A DNA stretch of 12,193 nucleotides from Ectocarpus siliculosus (taxonomy: Eukaryota > Sar > Phaeophyceae > Ectocarpales > Ectocarpaceae). A program made the position numbers and the translations under genes. Of the stretch, positions 1-8,900 are shown piece by piece. Within the stretch, counting starts at the first letter, position 1. The number at the start of each line of letters is the position of its first letter. The stretch is taken from NCBI GenBank assembly GCA_000310025.1, contig FN649749.1, forward strand, positions 3,561,748 to 3,573,940, given 5' to 3'. The notes under the pieces were generated by a model. The model did no database searches and was not told where the DNA came from. It worked only from the letters and a program-made list of their open reading frames with translations.

Positions 1-18
1 CGGCATGCACGATTCTGA

Positions 19-50
19 TTAAACCCCCCCTCCCCCCCCCAATGGTTTAA
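19..50. repeat. Hairpin with C-rich loop (first)
   Basis: Arms TTAAACC (19-25) and GGTTTAA (44-50) are perfect reverse complements enclosing an 18-nt loop that is mostly C. Confidence 0.7.
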
Positions 51-71
51 GGATTACGGCATGCAGGATTA

Positions 72-101
72 TGGGTACACGCCCCCCCCCCCCTGTACCC
101 A
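72..101. repeat. Hairpin with C-rich loop (second)
   Basis: Arms TGGGTACA (72-79) and TGTACCCA (94-101) are perfect 8-bp reverse complements enclosing a 14-nt loop that is all C except one G. A CGGCATGCA-GATT string precedes both hairpins (positions 1 and 58), so the two look like a diverged duplication of one unit. Confidence 0.75.
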
Positions 102-102
102 A

Positions 103-3100
103 AAGGTGTCCGCGAAAACGGTGTTAAAGCCCAACATTTTTCGTAATGTTCTCCAGTCTGCACTCTAACTCCCCCAGGATGTTAAAAACCACTGGCCAGC
201 GTATTTGGTGCACGCGGAAAATGGCAGAGACTAGCCGTCGTCCCAGGAATCGTAGGCGGTGTCGTGTAGGGCACTCACGCCCTTCCTTGCCTTGCGGGAT
301 CAATGAACGGGACGCGTTGGTGTGCTGTGACGGCTGTGACGGTCAAGGCGTCGTGTTCCACTATCGGCTCTACACTACATTCATTTGTTGTTCTTGAGAG
401 TACGAGGGCGTGGGTGTGGTGCGGGGTAGTCAGTGTTGGAGAATGTGCCATGTAGTGGTACGGCCGTAGTCTTGACGCCCGAACTTCAAGCATGAAAGGT
501 TTGTTTGCTGTGGTTCTTTTGTTGGTGGCGTTCCATACAGAAGGAACTCGGCACCACTTATTATTCGGAACTTGGTGCATAGGTAAGACGCTTCGTTTTC
601 AACAGAGGAACTTGGACTCCACCCTACACTTGACCTGTGTACTGCTTGACCATTGTTCTCTTGTTGGCCTACTCACACGAGAACAAGAAAACAAGTGGTA
701 TGCCCAGAGGGTTGCCGAAAAAAACGAAGGAGCTTCTCTTACCGTCCTACGTACCCTTTGTCTGATGTCAGCTTCTTATCAGCTCGGCCTTCAGTACAAT
801 CATGTGTGCTCTTCGATTTGTCGATAGTAAAAACCCTAATCTATCCCTTTTCAGGTACCCTAAGTTAGCCTGTGGCCACGGTGAACCAACCGCGTCAAGT
901 GTTAGATCAGTACGGACAGAGGGCGGTCTGGATAGAGAGACCGGAACGGTGTTTTATGTCAAACCAACAACAACAACAACAATCCTTGACAGTCTAATCT
1001 AACCTAATCCTTGATCCCCCGCCCGCCCCGATCCCCTCCATCGCTTCCCCCCCCCGCTCTCTGCGCCAGTCACCCTTGGTAGGTGGAACCAGGTACACTG
1101 TTTGTTCCTGTTCCTCTCTGGGGCCGGGAGCAGCTAAGCTATCGCTGACATGAACGCAACACGCGAGCGATGATGATGATTCATACTCCAGTTAAGGCCT
1201 GCACATGTCGTAACTAAACATGTCGTCGAAAAGCGGTTGATGCCTCATGCGCTTCTGGTGCGGGGGAGGCCGGAGTGTGAGAGTGTAGAGGAGACTGCCA
1301 AGACTAAACGGACGTCTTTGAGAGGTCCATATGGTGCGACGGGGGGTGGTGTTTCCATTGTGTGCTCTCGCCTCTCGCACCTGTCGGCGTTGTCATGAGC
1401 AACTTGTGAAACGGCTGTGTAGTCAGGAGCGGGAGCTGGCAGTATCTACAGTAGTTGGGTCAGCCTAGGATGTTAAGATCGGTGTAGTTCATGCAGCAGG
1501 CTAGGCTGCACAAAAGCGTGTGGCGACGATACGATCGGTTACACGGAGGACGGCTTTGCTTGCGTCATGTCCAGCCCGTTTCTCGTCAGCGTGTGGCGTG
1601 ACGCCTGCTGACTGCATTGGCGTACTTTTCGTCGTTGCTGCTTCTTTTTCTTCAAGACTTCCGCCGTCATCCTCTTATGGTTTCGTATGCACACAGGGTG
1701 ATGAGATAAACAGCTCACAACGCATCATGTGCCCCACCCTCTTGCCCACCAATTAGATGAACTCCCGCTGTCCCTTTCCTCGACGGCAAACAAGCAAGCT
1801 GTCGTTTTTGAGATTTTTCTCTCAGAGGGAGATGGAGTCATGGCATCACCGTCCCCCAAGACGTGCTCCGGGTGCGGGTCTCGGTTTCTCGGGTATTTAC
1901 CATCCACGAGCTTCGAAGTGCACCAGCCGTATAGATGGTGTACCAAGGAAAAGGTCAAGGTTTCGACACCACGGTCCGAACCACAAGGAGTAGATGAACG
2001 AGAACCCCATTCGACTACACTGCTTGCTTTTTGTCCCGTCAGCAAGTAAGGGAGAACAAAAATCCTCACCCGCTTGCAGCTGCATTTGACGCAACATGGC
2101 AAAAACGATTTTCGCACCTTTACCACTCTTCTGTGCCGATTTCCTGCTCTTTGGTACCGGGGATGACACCCCTCCCTGACATGAGGGGGACTTCCGTTGT
2201 TCGTGCCTTGGGCACGTATCTAACGGCATCGTTCCATCGGCGCTTAACGCTTGGCCCAACACAAGGATATCCGGGTGAAAAAGACAGGAAGCAGCGGTGC
2301 CGCCACAAATCATGCTCCTCTCCGACCCTTATTGGTACGTCCTTACTGTTGTTCTTGGTTCTAGTTGGGATCTAATATTACACAGAAATGTGAGACTCGA
2401 TATATTGGTACTATGTGCCGCAGTGTCACTGGCGAGCGAACCATGATTTTTTCCCCCCAAATGGCAGCGGCCCTACAGCAGAAGAGACCCAGCTACATGC
2501 ATGCGTCTGCCTTCATCAAGGAACACCAAGATATCGAAAACGAACCCAATCATCGGGCAACCCCTCCCTCCCTCCCCAGCAACAGTTTCCTGCCCCGTTC
2601 GTGTTCGCTAAAAAGAAAAAACATCCCTACATTCATCCGTGTACGAGAAGTACTGCTGTGCGGCATCCGGGCCCTCCGAAACAAGAGCAGCAAAAACATG
2701 CCCCTGAAGCTAGACCAAGTTGCAACAGAAGCTCCGTCAGGTCAAGACGCCTGTGGCTGACGGTCTCACAATGTATTTCGACATGGGCATGCTCCAGGTT
2801 CGCTTAGGTAAACACGTGTGGCATGGCTGCCCAGCCCGCCAAGCCAAAGGAGAGGGAGGCTCCGCACTGTGGGTCAAATTTCTTTGTCCCCTTTTGGGAA
2901 TAAGCAGGCTACGGTGGTGTCATTGTTTCCATCACCGATGTCTGAAGGGAGAAGGGACGAGGGGCACAACGACCACAACAACGACAACGACGACAGGAAA
3001 AGACAGAAGACGAAAAGACAAACGACGGTTAACTTGTGGCACGCACAAGGGAGCCAGGGTGCGATCACCACTTGCTTATATACGTTGACAGCATCATGTT

Positions 3101-3600
3101 GTGTAAGACGGCAGGCCAAACACCAGTGCGGACGTGGGGTCCACACAAGCGGGGTGGCTACGCCGGACGGGAAATACGTCCAACAGTCCATGGAGCAAAC
3201 TACTTTCTTTCCTTTCCTTTCCTTTCCGAAAGTTCTGCCAACAACCTCCACAACAAACGTACAGCAGGAGAGAGATTTGACCTTGACTAAGACGCGGGGT
3301 TGGGATGGGCTTCCGGTCTAGCTGCCGATTGCTACCAGTGCCACACAGGGGGCCCAAGCATCGAAATCTTTCGGCATCCCGTGGACACGAAGGTGCAAGC
3401 TGAGTACAACCCCGTGCAAGGTTTGAAACAAATGATAGACTGCAAGAGGCCAGGCACCTCCCACCTGGAAATGTACGAGATATGATAACTTTTTTCTGTC
3501 GGGTTGGGCGCGTGTAGAGGGTAGCTCAACACCTCCAACACTTAAGGGTGAATCACGGCTTCAGTAGTACGTTCGACGAGACTTGAGGAGAAAAAAAAGA
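103..3600. other. No recognisable gene
   Basis: Open frames of 60-170 codons occur on both strands but overlap each other and lack recognisable motifs. None shows the G/C third-position preference seen in the ISD11 and ADA2 exons. Apart from repeat copy 1 (894-987), there are short low-complexity patches: C-runs at 1017-1055, an AAC/GAC-rich patch at about 2966-3000 and a CCTTT run near 3205-3228. Untranslated exons or a rapidly evolving gene cannot be excluded. Confidence 0.6.
894..987 (+). repeat. Dispersed ~90-bp repeat, copy 1
   Basis: Shares the core CAGTACGGACAG, then AGAGA-CGGAACGG, then an AAC-rich 3' end with copies at about 4397 and 7457. It also shares TCAAGTG-T-GATCAGTACGG at the 5' side with copy 2. 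All three copies read in the same orientation. Confidence 0.75.
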
Positions 3601-4119
3601 AACGTCACGGCAACCAGGACGCAAATCAAAGGGGGGAATCACTAGGGAGCCCGCTTCATTCTCGTACTTGCATCTCCCTCGCGTTAACTCTACGTACGTC
3701 CCTGCGGTGTCGACTACCAATCAAATCGCGGCAAGATTGCTTGCAGTGTGCTTGGGTTTTCGCGGAATCCCTCCCGCCCGTCTTGACAATTTCTGACGAA
3801 CTCGATTATGCTCGCGTTCACTCTGACCCACGAACGGCTGTCGTTGTTCTGTAACGGGGTCGCCAAAAGTTATTAGAGTCTTCGTGCTCATTTGCGGGGT
3901 GGGGTAGACAATACAGACAAACAGGTCGGTTCCCTGGGATGTTGTGCGAAACAGAGCAACTCTAACGCCAAGGCCTACAGGTGAGGGTGCCGTCCACAGG
4001 CGCAAGGGGTGCGTGCTGGCCGATAGAGCACTACAGCAGTAGTGAATGCATAGGATCCCACGATCCTGTCAGACCGGGTGCTACCTACCAAGCCGAGAGC
4101 CTCTCGCGCGCAACAAAGA
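3601..4119 (-). other. Probable ISD11 3' untranslated region
   Basis: This directly follows the ISD11 stop codon (4122-4120) on the minus strand and shows no protein signal. It includes an exact TACAGCAGTA at 4032-4041. The length of the 3' UTR cannot be set from the sequence, and the alternative ISD11 last exon, if used, would lie here or further down. Confidence 0.4.
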
Positions 4120-5696
4120 TCATAGGCAATGTTGATCGCTGTCATCAAACGTCAGTTGTACCTGATGGGGGTAGAGCTGGCTGATGGCCGCTTGTCTCCG
4201 CACGATCTCGAGCTCTCGCTGCCCCTTCTTGAAGGCTGCCTCCGCCTCCTCCGGTGCAAACCCTCTAGCTAACTCAAACCCTCTTCTCGCTCTCCTCAAC
4301 GCGTACTCCCTGTAGTTGTAGTCCTGCCCGAGTGGGTGCGTTGGGAACAATCGGCCGGGCATTGGGTGGTATGTATGTGTCCAGGGAATCGACCGCTCAA
4401 GTGCTTGATCAGTACGGACAGATGAAGGTACTGGGTACAGCAGCGAGAGATCGGAACGGCTAAATTAATGTGAAGACAACGACAACAATAATGTCGATGG
4501 ACACACAGCGTGGAGGATGGGTTTTGCGAATACTCTTCAAGCGTGACGTGACGGTCACCTTTTCCTACTGCAGTAGCAGTAGTACTTTGACGGAGAAAAC
4601 GTGAGAGCGAGAGGACGAGAGGACCTATCGTGAATCGAAGTCCCCTGCGCGTCTTTCAATACTGCGAAGCCGCCAATGTAAGTGTACAAGGTTCAAGGGA
4701 ACGCCGAAAGTGTGATGAAAACGATCAAACGTTCACACCATCACACCGCCGACCCCGGGTCGGGGTAGTCCACTTCAGTAATCGTGCGGAAATATATGAC
4801 AAAAAAGACATGCAGGGTAAATCGTCTCTGCCCGCCTTCGCGAAACGCAAGAGCATTCATGGGGCACGGCACGCAGAGCGATCTAGATAACAAGGGATCT
4901 GGTATTCCTATGTACCACTTTGTAGACAGGGCAAGAGACACGACGCAGGAAAGGCATGTGCCATAGTACTGAACGACTTGCGAGCACAACGGAGCGCGGG
5001 AGTGTTGACAGTACAACCGTTCGAGTCAAAACCACAGCAGTAGTATTTGAAGGTGATACGTATGTCGGCAATGGAAAATATACAGCAGTAGCGTCGAGAG
5101 CTCTCGGGGCTTGAAAGGTTCGTGCGGTCGAACTGCAGTAGAAGTTCAACATGCGTACACATCTGTATCAACATTATAACATAATATCAACGTGAGCTCT
5201 ACCGGCCGGGCCGGTGGCCAATTTTTAAGAGCGCCCTACAAAACTCTCGAGCCATTTCTTTGGCATCAGTCGACCATGTCGTCATGAACTGGCGAGGGCC
5301 TGAGTTGCCGCGTGGCCCGTACCCTTGTTGTACATCCGAGAGAAAGACTCTTTTCTATGATAGAGATGGTTCCGTTGTGTCATATTAAGAAGAAAAAAAA
5401 AAACACCGACAGCAGCTTCTGGCGTCATATTTTCAGTCCGGCCATCACCCACAACAAGCATCCTGAGTATGCGCCAAACACCAACTCCCTCCTTGGGTGC
5501 GATTCAGGAACGACAATTCAACGTACAACAGCAGTAGCGGCACCCTAAGACACTGCTTGCTGCTGTTGCCCATGTCACACACGTGCGGTGCTGCTTTTCT
5601 ACGATATCTGACGGCAATGCTCACCATCAGCAGTGCCCCCTGGCGCCGTAGCCCCTTGTACAGTCCCAGCACCGCGGTTCGCGATGGCTGTGCCAT
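4120..5696 (-). CDS. ISD11: ISD11/LYRM4-type LYR-motif protein, Fe-S cluster assembly partner of NFS1 (2 exons)
   Basis: Exons, in minus-strand order, are 5696..5625 and 4323..4120, joined in phase 0 across a 1301-bp GT-AG intron (donor GTGAGC, acceptor GCAG). The product is 91 residues, the same length as human ISD11. Exon 1 gives MAQPSRTAVLGLYKGLRR, matching the family N-terminus, with LYK at residues 12-14 in place of LYR. Exon 2 opens with DYNYREYALRR (25-35) and contains ELEIVRRQAAISQLYP (61-76), close to the conserved core (YNYR-YAVRR; VIRRQ--I-QLY) of animal and fungal ISD11. Known family role: the protein binds NFS1 together with acyl carrier protein in the mitochondrial matrix and stabilises the desulfurase. 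The start codon has A at -3 and G at +4. The C-terminus is less certain: CAG followed by GTACAA at 4162/4161 could be a donor, in which case the last 13 residues come from an unidentified exon. Read-through gives the expected family length and is preferred. Identity is confident; the 3' end is moderate. Confidence 0.88.
4324..5624 (-). other. ISD11 intron 1 (1301 bp)
   Basis: The intron is bounded by a GTGAGC donor (5624 downward) and a GCAG acceptor (4325-4324), phase 0. It contains one copy of the dispersed ~90-bp repeat (about 4397-4492). It also carries members of the TACWGCWGTA motif family: a perfect palindrome at 4566-4575, an exact form at 5081-5090 and near-matches at 5033-5042 and 5527-5536. 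The reading frames inside it show no conserved protein features. Confidence 0.8.
4397..4492 (+). repeat. Dispersed ~90-bp repeat, copy 2 (in ISD11 intron 1)
   Basis: Has AGTACGGACAGATGAAGGTA in common with copy 3, GAGAGATCGGAACGG in the middle and GTGAAGACAACGACAAC near the 3' end. It carries a few extra bases after the GGTACTGG block compared with copy 3. Confidence 0.75.
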
Positions 5697-5954
5697 GATA
5701 AAATGAAGGGGAACGTGTGCGTCTGTCTGTTCCTCTCGTTCGCCCTGCCCAAAAAGCAAGCTGGCTGGTACGACAGGCAGACCCAGCGATGGGGAGGTTG
5801 GGGGAGGGGGGGGGGAGGGCTCCGCCATATCATTTTTTTCCACCCGCAAGAGGCAAGGAGGCAGGAGAGATGAGATGTCTAGAGAGCGGTGATTGACCTG
5901 CATCTACTCTCCACACACGGCACGAAATCGAGATTGTGAAAAGCGTAGGGGACA
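5697..5954. promoter_or_regulatory. Bidirectional promoter / 5' leader region between ISD11 and ADA2
   Basis: Only 258 bp separate the divergent ISD11 and ADA2 start codons, so both 5' UTRs and the core promoters must lie here, unless unseen upstream non-coding exons exist. A plus-strand G-rich block at 5791-5819 has several runs of four to ten G separated by one to a few bases; it could form a G-quadruplex. On the minus strand there is an ATG upstream of the ISD11 start (around 5833) in another frame, which would be a uORF if included in the transcript. No convincing TATA box was identified. Promoter function is inferred from gene arrangement alone. Confidence 0.6.
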
Positions 5955-8900
5955 ATGACTCAAGCAAACGGCGGGTCGGTTCCAATGGAGGGAGGAGAAG
6001 GAGGTGTTGGCGTGGTTTCCAAGCGGCAGCAGCAGCAGCAGCAGCAGACTTGCCCGCACCGGGAAGCAGCGATCAGCATGCTGCCCCAAGCGGACCCCAC
6101 CGACGGCATGACCTGCGACTCGTGCAACAAGGACATCAAGTTCGTGAGTATGCAGGGTGCGGTGTACCAAGGTCGTATCGAGTACGTGGGTACGCAGGGG
6201 CGTATTGGCGTGTGAAGCCGGGAGCTCTTTGTGATTGTTGTCTCGGACCGAAACGCGCAAGCTTCAAAACTGGTTTCTACCCCCCGAAGTGAAGTTTTGG
6301 GGTGTGGTACGTTACCGGCCGTGGCGAGCGACTTGCTGTATTTGGGTCTGTTGGCGGGATTGTTCCGCACCAACCACGTCGTTTCCATCCAGACTCCCTA
6401 CACCCCCTCTTGAGTTGTCATGGCATGAAGGGATTGCGCTTGCGTCAATGGTTACATATTTCAAGAGTATGCGTGCAACTCACCAACGCAGTCTTCAGTC
6501 TTCAGTGAACAAGGGTTGGTGAACCACTTGCAGCAGTAGACTTCAGCAGACTCCGTGAGCATTCTAACCAGTGTCCAGGCACTGCTGCTGTACGAGGAGG
6601 AGAGAGATACAGGTCTCGCGCGCACAGGTAGCAAAGGAGGTAGGCAAGCTGTTGGATGCTGCGGAATCTCTGCCTTGAACTTAGCGTGTCGTGATCAGAT
6701 ATAAGCCAAGTCTGACCCCAGCGGCCTGGCTCTCCTCGAAAGGCCTTGGTTGGTGTTGTGTCGGGGGTCGCGGGTGTCTGTCCCTTGCGCTCTTGTATCC
6801 ATGTGCAAGTCTACCGCATACTGCTGTACACTACCGCATACTACTGTACGCTTGTGTTGGCGAACGTATGGTATGTATGATGCGATCTACTCCTACTTCG
6901 ACGTCTTTGTGTTTTCCGACTTGCATCCTTTTGTGTGACCGCGACTGACATGTCAAGTTACACCGGCTGGTGTATTGTAGATTGGCTCCAGAATATAATT
7001 TATCAAATGTACAGCAGTACATGAGATGCTGTATCCATGGGACGGACGGACGAAAACACTGCCATGTTGTAGAACGCTGACGCTGCTGCTGTACTTGTAT
7101 GTTGACAAAATATTGCTGGACGGACTTCCACAGAACACGTTTATTTTCTTTCTACAAAAATGTGGTCGTTATTGTCTTGACATGCGACGGTCCCGATCTC
7201 TCTGCATGTCTCTCTAGCCAATACGGTACCCCCTCTGTCCGTAATGATATACCTTGACGCGGTCGATCCCGTGTTCACAGGCTACATGCATGTACCGGTA
7301 TTTACCTACTCTTCAGCTGCGTACAGATGATGGCATGGCATCATGGTCGTGAGCTGTGAGCACGTGAGACTTGAATAAAAAATGTACCCAAGAAACGAAA
7401 ACAAACGACCCCACCCAACCAATGTCTATACACGTAAGCTCTGCCTACAGTACAGCCAGCAGTACGGACAGATGAAGGTACTGGCCAGAGAGATGGGAAC
7501 GGTTTTTGGTGTGAAGACAACAACAACAACATCATCAACAGCCACGTGATCAGTCGCAAATTGTGGAACGTATGAATGTCGATTCGATGTGTGGGGCTTG
7601 GCTTGGCATCATACATGTATGGTATAGAACGGCATTTCTTTTGTGTTGCGGACTTCCCCAACTAGCTGTACTGCTGTACGTCCCCGCTGTCTACATCAGT
7701 TGGTGCGCCTGTGACAGGAAGCGATCTCACGCATCGCTATGTTTGACTGCCGTATGTGTGTGTGTCGACGGTTGCACAACATCGGGCTAACCGCTGTACA
7801 CACACCACAACTGATGTCGGTACGCACGTACACCCACCAACCACAGATACGACGCGACATAGATAGATATGCATATCTCCTCGGGTAAAAGCGATAGTGT
7901 TTGCTTGCTTTTTTGGTCTTCACTTCAAGTCGGTCTCACAGCACTTGTGCCGTTTAATCCCACACAAAGGGTTCCTCTCCCTGAGGCCCCCTACCGACTC
8001 TCCTGGGGCTGTTTGCCTTCGATTTTTAGTTGATACTGCTGTAGCGTTCGCTTTTTTATCGTTTCCATTCCCCCCCTGCAACCCCTCTGCCTGTGCAAAC
8101 ACCCGCTCCTCGTTTCGTACCCTACCCCTATTCCTGCTGTATCCCAGCTGTGCTACATTCGGTGCGCGGAGTGCAAGGACGTGGTGGACCTGTGCGTGAG
8201 CTGCTTCTTCAGCGGGAGCGAGCCGCGCCAGCACAAGAAGACCCACAGCTACAGAGTCATGGACAAGCTGCACAAGCCCATCTACTCAGGTACATCGACT
8301 ACATGCATGTAAAGAGTAGCTGGCCCGATAACTTGAATATATAGTGGAACTGCCCATGCGGTGGCATCAAGATCTGTTGTCACAATGTCAACATGAACAT
8401 GTAAGATACATGAGCCCAGTATGTCGAATAGTGGCGCTGCCCTGAACAGTGGCATTTTATCCTCTTGCCCCTAGATGCCACTATATCACTATATCGGGCC
8501 ACCTACTGCATGCCACCGGGCCGTTAAAGGAGAGAGCATCGGAAAGATATCCCGGAAAGAAATGCAGCCCAAATCCACGTGAAATGGATGGGAGAAATAC
8601 CGGCCTTTGAGAGCCCGAAATATCGGAATGGTGGCCTGTCAGTAGTCCAACGAAAATCTGGCGCAGGGGGAAATGGAGCAATCCTGGGAAAATTGTAATG
8701 TAAATGATAAGCATTCCATGTAAGTCACCGGGCCGCCACCCGGGTTAGCAGGAGACAGCCGCAAGGAGAGTTACAGCAGTAGTCCTTGGGTTGTAGTCCA
8801 CGCGGAGGATATGGGAGGCGTGCTTTTGACAGCAGTGCCGAATAGACCAGACTGCGGCACAAGACTCTCTTGCGGAACTTCCCTTTTGTGTGTGTCACAC

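Larger units (their letters stand above)
6144..8147 (+). other. ADA2 intron 1 (2004 bp)
   Basis: The intron begins with a strong GTGAGT donor after residue F63 and ends with CCCAG before L64, phase 0, splitting the ZZ finger between its first and second Cys pairs. It contains a copy of the dispersed ~90-bp repeat (about 7457-7540), a 20-bp tandem duplication (6811-6850) and a 12-bp palindrome (7283-7294). Four exact TACAGCAGTA/TACTGCTGTA decamers lie at 6819, 7010, 7669 and 8034. The reading frames inside show no conserved protein features. Confidence 0.85.

Noticed and set aside
492-827. 111-codon plus-strand frame starting with a signal-peptide-like MKGLFAVVLLLVAF
   Set aside because: The hydrophobic start comes from a GTT/TTG-rich stretch; the rest has no motif, third positions are not GC-rich as in the real exons, and several other frames overlap it.
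1725-2375. Overlapping 100-140-codon frames on both strands
   Set aside because: Four frames cover the same bases with no recognisable family motif; most likely chance frames in non-coding DNA.
2365-2807. Two overlapping plus-strand frames of 130 codons
   Set aside because: Mixed low-complexity composition, no motif, and no better codon pattern in one frame than the other.
4018-4028. A second Leu-Tyr-Arg on the minus strand downstream of the ISD11 core
   Set aside because: It lies on the wrong side of the core exon and lacks surrounding family residues; the true N-terminal motif is LYK in exon 1.
5445-5903. Full 152-codon minus-strand frame as one protein
   Set aside because: Only 5696-5625 matches ISD11; the sequence before it is leader and the sequence after the GTGAGC donor is intron.
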